Shown: positions 1 to 10,345 of the stretch, piece by piece
Layout of the letters: each line of letters begins with the position of its first letter
Position numbering within the stretch: the stretch's first letter is position 1
Assembly: GCF_024679095.1 (NCBI RefSeq)
Contig: NC_066509.1
Coordinates: 18,492,098 to 18,556,097, forward strand
Source of the DNA: Eriocheir sinensis
Lineage: Eukaryota; Arthropoda; Malacostraca; Decapoda; Varunidae
Reading direction: 5' to 3'
Length of the DNA: 64,000 bases
Made by a program: the position numbers and the translations under genes
Notes under the pieces: generated by a model
The model's database searches: none
Seen by the model: the letters and a program-made list of their open reading frames with translations, nothing else
Told to the model about the DNA's origin: nothing

Positions 1-9
1 TTCTTCTTC

Positions 10-40
<31 letters not shown>

Positions 41-350
41 GTGTATGTATGTATTACTATCATTATAATTACAATCATCATTATTTCGTCATTTTATTGT
101 AAATGATGATATCCAATACAACATTATCATTATATTATTTTTTATTACAGTCATTATTTACATTTATATATAATATAAGTGATGATACCAGGGGTGGTCT
201 TTGCTGTCGTTTGCTGCTACTGGATTCAATATTATCATAGTGCACTCTTTTCTTACTAGCCTAAATAATACCATTGTTGCTACTACTGCTACTATATTAT
301 TATTATTATATCATTATTATTGTCTTTTGTTATTAACAATAATAATAATA

Positions 351-405
<55 letters not shown>

Positions 406-444
406 TATATCGTTATAATTTTAATAATTTTATTATTATTATTA

Positions 445-488
<44 letters not shown>

Positions 489-554
489 ATTAATGATATT
501 ATTTTGTGTATTATTATTATTATTAATTGATATTATTATTATTATTATATTATA

Positions 555-591
<37 letters not shown>

Positions 592-600
592 ATCATGATT
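1..600. repeat. Trinucleotide (TTA)n / (AAT)n region
   Basis: AT-rich stretch with (ATT)n at the start, (AAT)n at about 343-404 and (ATT)n again at about 433-590. The AAT and ATT arrays are reverse complements about 30 bp apart and could pair as a hairpin. No coding signal; the 109-residue ORF across it is only repeat translation. Confidence 0.95.
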
Positions 601-634
601 AACATTATATTATTAAAGTTAGTAATGACAGTAA

Positions 635-654
635 AGTAGTAGTAGTAGTAGATT

Positions 655-686
<32 letters not shown>

Positions 687-745
687 ATGTGTAGTAGTAG
701 TAGTTTAGTAAGTAGTAGTAGTAGTAAGTAATAAAGTAGTAGTAT
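635..745. repeat. (AGT)n microsatellite
   Basis: Interrupted GTA/AGT triplet array with small variants (gtagtaatgtg, tttagtaag). It follows the TTA block directly. Confidence 0.9.
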
Positions 746-1221
746 AGTCTGTTTCGTTTTCATCTGTCACCAACAAAGCAGGAATTTTGATGGATGTGTC
801 ACCTGCGCATTTCTAGCTCGTGAATACGTGATGAAATCAACTGTTGTAATAGACACATTCAAGCTTATTATTCAATAATATATTTGAATGCTTATGTATA
901 CTGAAAAAAACTCAGTCGTTTGTATCAATAATCTAACTTACAAGCACAGGAAAAGAACAAAACTTGATTAAGTAACATAGTCATCATGCTCGAACGATCT
1001 ATAGTTTTCAAGTTCATTGATTGATAGCTCATTTCAGGTATACTAAAAAAGACATCTGGCTCTGCAAGTGCAAATAAAGTGTACCTTAATAATTTACTGC
1101 ATGTAGTAACGATTAATAATCGAAATAACAGCATGAAGAATAGTAAAATAATTACATTTGAATGCGATGCTAAAATGGCTATTTCGAATATTAAGGCTAC
1201 CCATGTTATGTTTACATACGC
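746..1221. other. Unassigned AT-rich stretch
   Basis: I see no repeat family, coding homology or RNA gene here. A 69-codon minus-strand ORF at 925-1134 shows no recognisable domain. Confidence 0.5.
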
Positions 1222-1855
1222 ACATCAAAATTCCTTGTGAACATACAAAGTCGTATGTCACTTTATGTACCTGAATTAGATGGGATATGGGTATCTGGGC
1301 TACAGGTCATTCAGGTATGATCCAGATATGCTATTTGATATACAGTTAGTGAACTCTGACCTAAAACTAAGGGAGCAATGTATAGGAGTGCGAGGAATAG
1401 GGCTACGACCAGGTATTAGGCTTCAACGCAACACATCAAATTCCTTATCTTCAGACATACAAGTCGTATGTCACTTCTATATTACTATAGATTAGATGGG
1501 ATATGGGTGTCTGGAGGCCGGTCGTTCAGGTATGATCAGACTATATTTGATATACCAAAATTAGTGAACTCTGAAGAAAACTCAACTAAGGGAGCAATGT
1601 ATAAGTGCGAGGGAATAGGGCCTGACTTTAGAAATTGAAAGCTGCAACATCAAAATTCCTTATGTATAGACACTTTGCAAGTCGGTATGTCACTTTATGT
1701 ACCTGAATTTAAGATGGGATATGGGTATCTGGAAGGCTACAGGTCGTTCGAGTATGATCGAATGCATTGATATACAAGTTAGTGAACTCTGACCTAAAAC
1801 TAAGGGCAATGTATAAATTGCGAGGAATAGAATGACAGGGTATTAAGGAAAGCTG
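1222..1855. repeat. Imperfect tandem triplication, unit about 217 bp
   Basis: Landmarks such as gatgggatatggg recur near 1278, 1495 and 1713, and 'agtgaactctgac' and 'gcaatgtata' recur with the same spacing. That makes about three diverged copies plus a partial leading copy. Copies differ by many short indels, so this looks like an old satellite-like array. A 71-codon ORF in the first copy is not conserved in the others. Confidence 0.85.
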
Positions 1856-1869
1856 TTAACAGGACGGTA

Positions 1870-2440
1870 ACCAACAAAAGTGCAGAGGGTCATCCTCAGA
1901 CTCTATTTAGCGTTAAGGATTAGGCCACCACACTTAGATTATGCGGTCCAATTTTGGTGCCACAATACAGAATGGACATCAACTTGCTAGAATACGTTCA
2001 GGGAGGATGACCAAGATGACTCAGGGGCTGAGGAACCTCCATATCAAGATAGGCTGAAACATCTCAATTTACATTCACTAGAAAGACAGAAAGGTGCAGG
2101 GAATCTGATAGAATTATTCAAATGGGTCAAGGGTTACAACAAAGGCGATATAAGTAAAGTACTGAGAATTAGCCAGCAGGATAGAACACGCAGTAATGGA
2201 TTTAAATTAGAACAGTATAGATTTACGAGGGAAATCAGCAAGCATTGATTTAGTAATAGGGTTGTGGGGATGGAATAGACTCAACAATCACGTAGTGCAG
2301 GGACGATAACTTGTTTTAAGAGTAGACTGGATAGCTACATGGACGAGGAGGACAGATGGTAATGGGAGGATTCTGGAGCTGCCCTGTGGTAGGCCATTAG
2401 GCCTCTTGCAGTCTCCTTATGTTCTTATGTTCTTATGTTC
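1870..2440 (+). mobile_element. CR1-like LINE, 3' fragment with 8-bp tail
   Basis: Broken-frame translation resembles the C-terminus of CR1-type ORF2: a DYAVQFW-like stretch, then LNLHSLER, NLIELFKW and FSNRVV blocks in the expected order. Frameshifts and stops are frequent, so it is a dead 5'-truncated copy. The 3' end has the hairpin taggcc-att-aggcct, then tandem ttcttatg octamers at about 2418-2440. CR1 elements characteristically end in a short hairpin plus an octamer microsatellite. The same end recurs at 46.7 and 55.3 kb. Confidence 0.85.
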
Positions 2441-2454
2441 TTAACCTTCCTTCA

Positions 2455-2460
<6 letters not shown>

Positions 2461-2528
<68 letters not shown>
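2461..2528. repeat. (CT)n microsatellite
   Basis: About 34 uninterrupted CT dinucleotides just downstream of the CR1 tail. Confidence 0.97.
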
Positions 2529-2532
<4 letters not shown>

Positions 2533-2654
2533 ATAATACAACATATATTAAAACTATATAAGGACTCAATTCATACATTCCATAAAATTTAAAAAAATGA
2601 AAAACTGAGGTATAAGCCGATCAGCTTGTGGAAGGAAGCCACTCCCATAATCTT

Positions 2655-3352
2655 TCATAATTTCACAGTCCCTACTCTCTTTTTTTACAAAGGGAGACAG
2701 CTCAAGGCACTAAAAAGAAACAATAATAAAAAAAAGGCCGCTGCTCGCTGCTCCTAAAAGAATCAGAGGTGGCCGAAAGAAGGGTCAATTTCAGGATAAG
2801 AGGTGTCCTGATACCCTCCACATGAAAGAGTTCAAATCGTAGGCAAGAGGAAATACAGATGCAGGAAGATTGTTCCAGAGTTTACCAGCGTGAGGGATGA
2901 AAGGTGAAGATGCTGGTTAACTCGTGCGTAAGAGATTGGACAGTAAAGGGATGTGCTTTAGTAGAAAGTTGTGTGCAGCATGGCTGCAGATGAGGGGAGG
3001 CATGCAGTTAGCAAGTTCAGAAGAGCAGTCAGCATGAAAATATCGATTGAAGACAGAAAGAGGCAACATGGCGGCGAAAGTTAAGAGGTAGAAGAATATC
3101 AGTAAGGAGGAGGAGGCTGATGAGACGAAGAGCCTTAGACTCCACTCTGTCCAAGAGAGCTATGTGAGCGGAGCCCCCCCACACGTGAGAGGCATTCTCC
3201 ATACGAGGGCGGATAAGGCCCCAGTATATGGATAGCAATTGTGCGGGGGAGAAGAATTTGGAGACGATAGAACCTTAACCTCGAGGAAGCTGATTTAGTA
3301 AGATAAGAGATATGAAGTTTCCAGTTGAAATTTTGAGTTAAGGATAGACCGA
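2655..3352 (-). mobile_element. Jockey-superfamily LINE, 5'-truncated copy A
   Basis: On the minus strand this matches the C-terminal RT region and 3'UTR of the long LINE at 43.0-46.9 kb, including blocks like RPRMENASHVWGG and ALLDRVESKALRLIS and the 3'UTR phrase 'gagctg(t)ctccctttgt' before an A-rich end. It is broken by frameshifts. Its 5' break at about 3352 abuts the poly-T of copy B, so two copies of one family lie head to tail. Confidence 0.85.
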
Positions 3353-3838
3353 TTTTTTTTTTTTATTATTATTATTATTTTTTTACAGCAGAAGTCAGTT
3401 CAAGGGCATGAAAAAGGTAACAAATGTGAAAAAACCCGCTACTCCTGCTTCTATAAAGAGTTAGAGGAGTGGGCCGAAGATATGTCAGTTTCAGGAAGAG
3501 AGGTGTCCTGATGCCCTCCTCTTGAAAGAGTTCAATCGTAGGCAGGAGAAATACAGATGATGGAAGATTGTTCCAGCAGGGTTTACCAGCGTGAGGGATG
3601 AAATTATGAAGATGCTGGTTAACTCTTCCATAAGAATTTGGGCAGTATATGAATGAGCTTGAGTAGAAAGTCGTGTGTTGCGAGGCCACGGGAGTGGGGG
3701 AGGCATGCAGTTAACAAGTTCAGAAGAACAGTCAGCATGAAAATATCGATAGAATATAGAAAAAGAGGCAACATGGCGGCGAAATTTAAGAGGTGAAGAC
3801 TATCAGTGAAGAGGAGAGCTGATGAGACAGTAGTAACA
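3353..3838 (-). mobile_element. Jockey-superfamily LINE, 5'-truncated copy B
   Basis: Second minus-strand copy of the same family: A-tail (poly-T at 3353-3385 on plus), 3'UTR, then the C-terminal blocks RVNQHLHNFIPHAG and WNNLPSSVF. The frame is broken. It ends at about 3838 without resuming copy A, so it is a separate truncated insertion rather than a continuation. Confidence 0.85.
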
Positions 3839-4320
3839 AATGTACGGAGGTGGGGGTTGCCCTCTGCAGGGAGGACTGGAAGTGGGGGTTGGGGGGGTCA
3901 GCGGTCAGCGGGAGGGTTACGGAAGAGGGGGTATCTGGACCCCCCACACCCCCACCACCCATCTCATACCTTTTCACCAACCCCCCCTCACCCCTCTCGG
4001 ACTAGCGTACAGAGGTGAGAGGTGACAGGGTAAAGTGCCAGCAGGGAGGGGGTGACGGAGAAGGGCTACTTGAAGGGTTAGATAAGATCTTGGACCCTCG
4101 AATGACCACGAGATTATAATCACGGAAAAGGTTAAGGACATTAGGTTAATGACCAGGCTGGAATATGAATTTACTCTCTAATGCAAGTCCTAAAATAAAA
4201 TAAAAAATCGCCATTGAACGTAAGACTCGATAAATTATTTAAGTTTTTGCTGGATGCATTGTATCATTATCTTCTTATTTCTCATTTCTCAACTTGTTTC
4301 TTCTTATTTCTTTCCTCAAC
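3839..4320. other. Unassigned, G-rich then unique sequence
   Basis: 3840-4080 is G-rich on plus, with runs such as ggttggggggg and C-rich runs at 3938-3990. No coding family is recognisable. The short ORFs in several frames reflect base skew. Confidence 0.5.
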
Positions 4321-4323
4321 TTA

Positions 4324-4324
4324 T

Positions 4325-4401
<77 letters not shown>

Positions 4402-4403
4402 TT
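4324..4403. repeat. (AT)n followed by poly-T
   Basis: About 29 AT units followed by about 20 T. Confidence 0.95.
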
Positions 4404-4457
4404 ACTCCGGTTATTTGGTGCCATCTAACCCTAAACACTGCAGCACCAAGTCTTTTT

Positions 4458-4625
4458 TTTCTGATTTTGCATTAATTAATGTCTTATATCTCATTTCTTA
4501 ACTTCTTTCTTCTTATTTCTTTTCTCAACTTGCATTTCTTTATATTTTCTGCCTGCTCTTCGATGTCATAATTATGACCTTAGACGTTGCCGCATCGAGT
4601 TTACCTTTTTCCGTGAAAAAGGGAT

Positions 4626-4667
<42 letters not shown>

Positions 4668-5400
4668 TGTGGGTGTGTGTGTGTGTGTGTGAGTGTGTGT
4701 GTGTGTGTTCCATTCCCCTCTGATTCTTGAGAAATCTGCGGCTAGCTCGAAATTTTGTGGGCCATCTTTTTTAGCCGATTATATGCTCCGAAGCGGAATT
4801 TAGTGAGGATTCTTATGGTATCTTCAAATTCCTCATACGTCTATTAGTTCCCGAGTTACACCGAGAAAACTGATTTTTTTTTCCCCTCGTCAGAGTAGCC
4901 TAACAAATAAAAATCACTCAAAGCTCCTCATCTACGTTCCTTAGAAAGATTGCCATATGTTACTATTAAACTTATCCCAACAACAGCAAATTTGACGCAA
5001 TTTAATTTTTCTTCTGATTTTTGCATTAATTAATGTCTTATATCTCATTTCTTAACTTCTTTCTTCTTATTTCTTTTCTCAACTTGCATTTCTTTATATT
5101 TTCTGCCCTGCTCTTCGGTGTCATATGACCTTAGACGTTTGCCATCAGTTTACCTTTAGTGAGGATTCTTATGGTATCTTCAAATTCCTCAGCCGTCTAT
5201 TAGTCCCCGAGTTACACCGAGAAAACTATTTTTTCTCTCGTCAGAGTGGCCTAACAAATAAAAATCACTCAAAAGCTCCTCATCTACTTTCCTTAGATAG
5301 ATTGACATATGTTACTATTAAGAAACTTATCCCAACAGCCGCAAATTTGACGCACTTTCATCTAAAACTTAATTTTTAATCATTTTTTATTTACTTTTAT
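4458..5400. repeat. Tandem segmental duplication, period about 554 bp
   Basis: The block beginning 'gcattaattaatgtctta' at about 4467 recurs at about 5022, and the block 'gtgaggattcttatggtat' at about 4803 recurs at about 5159, in the same order. The first copy has an extra (GT)n expansion at 4629-4710 and flanking sequence that the second lacks. Divergence is low and mostly small indels, so the duplication looks fairly recent. Confidence 0.85.
4629..4710. repeat. (GT)n microsatellite
   Basis: About 40 GT units with GA and GG interruptions. It lies inside the first unit of the 554-bp duplication only. Confidence 0.95.
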
Positions 5401-5473
5401 GGTGCGTTTCGCGTCATCGTCCGCCAGAACCTTTTACCCTTGATGACATGAAATGCGTCATCCTGCGCGAGAG

Positions 5474-5900
5474 GGTTAAATAAGTCAGATTTATCTCAAA
5501 TTCACTGTCTGGGCAGACAAATATTCGAAGAAGGCAAACCAGTTTGTAGATATATATAAATATGCTGTATATTCACGTTCTTATGGATATCTTCTTGTTG
5601 ATTTGGGTATAAATACTCCTGACTCCCTACAGTTTCGCTCAACTCTCCCTTCCATCATACCGTTGTCCCTCCCTCTTCTCTCTCCTCCCTCCCTCCCTCC
5701 CTCCTTCCCTTTCCTTCCCTCGTGTTATTAAATAAGTCAGATATATCTCAAATTCACTGTCTGGGCGACAAATATTCAGAAAAGAGAAGGCAATCCAGTT
5801 TGTAGATATATATAAATATGCTGTATATTCCGTCCTTATGGATATCTTCTTGTTGATTTGGGTATAAATACTCCTGAATCCCTACAGTTTCGCTCAAACA
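5474..5900. repeat. Duplicated ~165-bp segment, 252 bp apart
   Basis: The sequence from 'taaataagtcagat' through 'cagtttcgctcaa' occurs at 5476-5642 and again at 5728-5897 with small indels. Between them is a pyrimidine tract with (CCCT)n at about 5680-5720. Confidence 0.85.
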
Positions 5901-5935
5901 TTGTTGGAGAGCCTCCCAGGTGAACGCGTATTCCA

Positions 5936-6290
5936 ATGGTGAACTCCAGGAAAAAGGAATTCTTACACGTTCTATACTCCCAACATAACGAACCCTTTGG
6001 TTTAAGCTCGCAGCTACTTCTGATCTTACTCTCTTAAGCCTTTGCAGCTGCTTTTTTAAACCCTCGAAGTCCGCCTTCCTGAAGTCAGGTATTAAGTGTT
6101 GTTTCTGCTGACTCTATCCTCCCATTTAATATTAAATATAATTTCCTTATGATCACTGTTACCTAATGAACCCCCAACCTCAATGTTGCTTATTATGTCC
6201 TCTTTATTAGTTAACAACAAATCCAAAATATTTTCTTCCCTCGTTGGTGTTCTAATTAACTGCTTAAGGAAACTATCCTGCGGCGGGAAA
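5936..6290 (-). pseudogene. CR1-like LINE, endonuclease-domain fragment
   Basis: The minus-strand reading includes LIRTPTREENILDLLLTN and GGSLGNSDH, the end of an APE-type endonuclease, where the SDH residues belong to the catalytic set. It is followed by the spacer that normally leads to RT. No RT follows and the frame is interrupted, so this is an internal fragment of a dead element. The family differs from the full CR1 copies at 14 and 51 kb. Confidence 0.8.
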
Positions 6291-6600
6291 TGAAAAAGAA
6301 CCATGCAGCATGGAAAAACTGCATGGAAATTTGTGTGCCTGTGAGAACAAGACAACCTTGCTGAGCACCAATGATGATCACAAGACTAAGATTCCACCTG
6401 CAGGATATACTGTGAAATTTATTAAAATGCTAAAGCATATGAGCCATCTTATTTAGCATTCTATGTCTTTGAGAGTATTCTCGTAAAGCCTTCTTCGAAT
6501 GGGTGTGAGACATCACTTTACCATAGCGTATGCTTACATTATAGTGAATAGAAACGGAGAAACAGTAAGAAAGCGGATCCTATTGTGGAAGTAATGCTGT
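6291..6600. other. Unassigned
   Basis: Short plus-strand open stretch near 6285-6360 without a recognisable domain. I see no repeats. Confidence 0.4.
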
Positions 6601-6604
6601 AAAC

Positions 6605-7205
6605 CATTTTAGCTGAACCTACACTGTTTTGTATATAGAACAGACACATTAGCTGAACTCACACTGTTTTGTATATAGAACGAACTTACATTAGCTGAAC
6701 TCCACTGTTTTGTATATAGAACGAACTTACATTAGCTGAACTCACACTGTTTTGTATATAGAACGAACTTATATTAGCTGATCTCACACTGTTTTGTATA
6801 TAGAACGAACTTACATTAGCTGAACTCACACTGTTTTGTACATAGAATGAACTTACATTAGCTGAACTCACACTGTTTTGTATATAGAACGAACTTACAT
6901 TAGCTGAACTCACACTGTTTTGTATATAGAACGGTCTTGTTAGCTGAACTCACACTGTTTTGCATATAGAACGAACTTACATTAGCTGAACTCAAACTGT
7001 TTTGAATATATATCTAAATTACATGCTCTGAACACGCACTGTTGTGTATATAGAACTAAGTTACATTAGCTGAACTCACTCTGTTTTGATTATAACGAAC
7101 TTACATTAGCTGAACTCACACTGTTTTGTATAAAGAACGAACTTACATTAGCTGAACTCACACTGTTTTGAATATAGAACGAACTTACATTAGCTGAACC
7201 CACAC
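6605..7205. repeat. 42-bp minisatellite, about 14 copies
   Basis: The unit is tagctgaactcacactgttt followed by tgtatatagaacgaacttacat. About 14 copies have point changes and a few short deletions. 42 bp is 14 codons, so one minus-strand frame stays open across several units (6686-6913 and 7090-7293) and gives a 14-residue periodic peptide. The ORF breaks wherever a unit has an indel, so coding is unlikely. Confidence 0.95.
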
Positions 7206-7214
7206 TCCTGGAAG

Positions 7215-7480
7215 AAGTTAAAAATTTTCTAAAGGCTACAATAAAATCAATATGACCGATGAAGATACGGCACGTCACAATGAACAAATTCACTGTCTTC
7301 TCTGTAAATACAGGTTTTAAAAAGGTAAAGGTAAAACATCATGACCATGAAAAATCAGGAAACAATTACATTGAAGCTTATTGTAATAGATGCAACCTTC
7401 AAATGAAAAAATCTGGAAATTGCAGCGCACTCTCATTGCACATAATGCGGATTACGACATGACGTTAATCCCGTGGAATT
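7215..7480 (+). pseudogene. Decayed family-B DNA polymerase fragment (Polinton/Maverick- or virus-like)
   Basis: Across at least two frames the plus strand carries, in order, a C-x2-C pair (7294-7305), an H-D-H cluster after V-K (7331-7351), a C-x2-C-N-L block (7382-7399) and an H-N-x3-Y-D-x3-L-I block (7441-7470). This order and spacing match the zinc-binding region ahead of the exonuclease-like segment in protein-primed PolB proteins of Polintons, adintoviruses and similar elements. Frames shift at about 7318 and again near 7400, so it is dead. Only about 260 bp remain. No capsid, integrase or protease gene is visible nearby. The family call is from motif memory and is moderate. Confidence 0.6.
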
Positions 7481-7484
7481 AACA

Positions 7485-8070
7485 CTACCTGACTTTGAAA
7501 ATCAAACTAGACCAAAACATTCAGTTCATGGATAAGGATATGATGAAAAAATTAATAACCACTATGATTAGACCCAAATTGGAATATGCGGAGGTGGGGT
7601 GGTCTCCCCTTAAGAAGACACACGCAAAAAAGAAAAAAAATAGAAAGAATACAAAGGATGGCAACAAAAATGGTTTCATAACTGGAGGGAATGACATATG
7701 AAGAAAGATTAAAGGAAATGGACCTACCAACTTTGAACAAAGAATAGAAAGGGAGACCTAATACAAATTTATAAATTATTAAGTAAAATGGAATAAGTAG
7801 ATAATGAGGAGTTACTACTAAGAGAAGGAATAAACACCAGGAACACAAGAGGACACAGTAAAAAATTGAGAAAAGGAAGATGCTTGAGAGACATAAAGAA
7901 ATATAGCTTCCCGCAAAAGAAACGTAGAGGTTTGAAACAGATTAAGTGAGGATGTAGTATCGGCGAAGAAGGTGCACAACTTTATGGAAAAACTGGACAG
8001 ATACAGATCTGCAGACAGGAGCACACGAGCGTAAGCCCAGGCCCTGTAAAACTACAACTAGGTAAATACA
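7485..8070 (+). mobile_element. LINE 3' fragment of a separate CR1/Rex-like family
   Basis: The translation starts with a TMIRPKLEYAEVGWSP-like block. After frame breaks it continues with GLTYEERLKEMDL-, DLIQIYKLL- and NTRNTRGHSKK-like blocks, which is the C-terminal layout of ORF2 in CR1-related LINEs. It ends near 'ctacaactaggtaaataca'. An A-rich slip at 7619-7640 breaks the frame. The family is distinct from the YAVQFW group elsewhere in the window. Confidence 0.7.
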
Positions 8071-8510
8071 ACTACTATGTACTTCAAGGCCCGCGACATA
8101 TCGTTTTATTGCAATAGCGTCTGAACTAGGTAGCTGATTGACATGGCATTAAAACATTGTGTTTTAGACACCGACGTAATTAGGAAAAATATAACCAAAT
8201 ATCTACCCGCTTCATTAGGGTAGTTGTCTTAGAGACATACCATCAAAATCGAAAGGCGAGTCATCAAAAATGCAAATGTCAACTGGGGCACTGGGAGCGG
8301 GCTACGTCTACCATGACGTATGGCCGTGACGTGTACTCTTGCCACGCCCCCCAATTATTGACTACTAAATAATGAAAAACGTGTACTGAAATATATTGTT
8401 CTGTTATGGTGTTTAAAGATACTGAACCGTGCTTGTGTAGGAATGAATTCCTATTCGACCCAGTTGAGGCTATTATTCTAATACAATTAATTAACAGGAA
8501 TCTGTACCTG
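8071..8510. other. Unassigned
   Basis: Unique-looking sequence with no recognised domain, RNA or repeat. Confidence 0.4.
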
Positions 8511-9061
8511 CCACCTTTTTTTTTTTTTTTTTTTACAGCAGAGACCGTGCCTAAAAAAAAAAAAACAATAATGAAAAAAAAAAGCCACGTACTGCTCTAA
8601 ATAGAGTATAGTGGCCAAAAGATAAATCAATTTCGGGCGGAGAAGTTTCCTGATACCTTCCACATGAAACAGTTCAAGTCGTAGGCAGGAGGAAATACAG
8701 ATGAGGAAGATCGTTCCAGAGTTTACCAGCGTGAGGAATGAAAGAATAAAGACGCTGATTGCTCTTGCATAACAGGTTTGGACAGTTTAGGGATGAGCTT
8801 GATCAGAAAGTCGTGTGAGGCGAGGCCGCAGGAGAGGGAGGCATGCAGTTAGCAAGTTCAGAAGAACAGTCAGCGTGAAAATATCGATAGAAGATAGAAA
8901 GAGAGGCAATATCGAGACGGAATTTAAGAGGTGAAGACTATCAGTAAGAGGAAGAGAGCTGATGAGACGATGAGCCTTAGACTCCACTCTGTCCAGAAGA
9001 GCTGTGTGGGTGGAGCCCCCCACACGTGAGCTGCATACTCCATACTAGGGCGGACAAGGCC

Positions 9062-9143
<82 letters not shown>
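9062..9143. repeat. (AT)n microsatellite at a SINE tail
   Basis: About 40 AT units exactly where the adjoining SINE fragment should have its A-rich 3' tail, inside LINE copy C. Confidence 0.9.
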
Positions 9144-9146
<3 letters not shown>

Positions 9147-9266
9147 CGTTGTTGCCTATTGCGCCAGTAGGCATCTTCCAGTGGGGCCTGATGGTCGGCC
9201 AAGGCTTCTTCCAGGTGGGGCCTGATGGTCGGCCCAGCCCGTTCTGGCGCAGGCAGTGTTTATAGC
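9144..9266 (-). mobile_element. SINE 3' fragment (duplicated-core subtype)
   Basis: Shares the core of the full SINE at 55.6-56.0 kb, including 'gcgccagtaggc', 'cctgatggtcggcc' twice, and 'cgttctggcgcagg'. The internal ~33-bp segment is duplicated as in the 55-kb copy. The tRNA-derived head is missing. Confidence 0.8.
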
Positions 9267-9640
9267 AACTGTGATAGCAACTGTGCGGGGAGAAGAACTG
9301 GCGGAACAATACAGAACGCCCAACCTCGAGGGAAGCTGATTTAGTGAGAGAGGAGATGTAAAGTTTCCAGTTAAGATTTTGAGTTAAGGATAGACCGAGG
9401 ATATTCAGTGTTGAAGAGGGTGACAGCTGAGTATTGTCGAAGAATAGGGGATAGGTGTTTGGAAGATTGTGTCGAGTTGATAGATGGAGAAATTGAGTTT
9501 TTAGGGCACTGAAGGACACAAGTTTCCTTATACCCCAATCGGAAATGATAGCAAGGTCTGAGGTTGAGCGTTCTGCAGCCTCCAGTCTGGAGTCATGTAC
9601 TTCCTTTTGTGATGGGCTTCTATTGAAAGAACTTGTTAGC

Positions 9641-10193
9641 GAGCGCCTCTGAGGAGAGTGCTGGGGTGATGTGGCATCAGTACGGCTCAGGGGAGCCGTA
9701 CCCAAAACTCAAGTTAGATTCGATAGACTATAGTCACCACTATGTGTTTAGACTACCCACATACTGTATTGAATTTCACTTAGCTTACAGTACTCTAGAT
9801 TCTCTCGAAAACAAAGATCAATGATGAGCTCCGGTGTGGTGTCGTCTGCTATCCCGTGTCGTGAGACATCCCATCCTGAACTTCGCATCGCGGAACTCAA
9901 TCTTTATTATCACTGAGTAACTAAATGAAGCATCTAAGTGTAAAAAAAGTACCAAGGAAAAACTAAGAAGAGATGCAAAGCGGAACAGGTGACAAGAAGA
10001 AGAGTGACTGTTGATATCCTAGTTATATACATACATACGTCATCATTAGCTTTTATGATAATATAAATAAACTTGGGTGGGACAAATCCCGACAAGCAGT
10101 CGACAAAAAGACACGGTACCGTGTCAGAAATTCATGTATGTATTCAGGATGTAATGTCTCACGATACGGAATGGCTGACCATTCTACACCACG
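9641..10193. other. Unassigned, with short inverted motifs
   Basis: No coding family. 'gtgtcgtgagacat' near 9856 is matched in inverse by 'atgtctcacgatac' near 10152, a possible trace of inverted repeats about 300 bp apart. The evidence is too short to name an element. Confidence 0.4.
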
Positions 10194-10345
10194 ACACAGC
10201 ATGAGCCAAGCAAGATGGCGCCTTTATAAAATACTTTCCTGCGCCACAACGGACTTGGGCAAGGACTTGGCTGGGACCATCAGACCCCACCAAGAAAGCC
10301 TACCGGTACCATAGGCGCAACGTAAAAAAAATAATAATAATAATA
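10194..10345 (+). mobile_element. SINE 3' fragment (single-core subtype)
   Basis: Plus-strand copy: 'cagcatgagccaagcaagat', 'ggcgcc', 'ctgcgccacaacgg', a single 'gggaccatcagacccc' core, 'aagcctaccggtac', then an A-rich tail grading into (AAT)n at 10323-10350. It directly abuts the GACNGTC element. Confidence 0.8.

Larger units (their letters stand above)
8512..9640 (-). mobile_element. Jockey-superfamily LINE, copy C, interrupted
   Basis: Minus-strand copy with its A-tail at 8515-8535 (plus T run). C-terminal RT blocks lie at 8780-9060 (for example TALLDRVESKAHRLIS), and further upstream RT and thumb sequence lies at 9255-9640 (SLTQNLNWKL-, SDWGIRKLVSFSALKTQFL-like). Between these halves, 9062-9266 holds (AT)n plus a SINE piece. 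The short direct repeat atagcaactgtg flanks the insert's right edge. The 5' end at about 9640 is truncated. Confidence 0.85.

Noticed and set aside
6605..7205. Possible CRISPR-like array
   Set aside because: 42-bp units are contiguous with no unique spacers, and the context is eukaryotic; it is a minisatellite.
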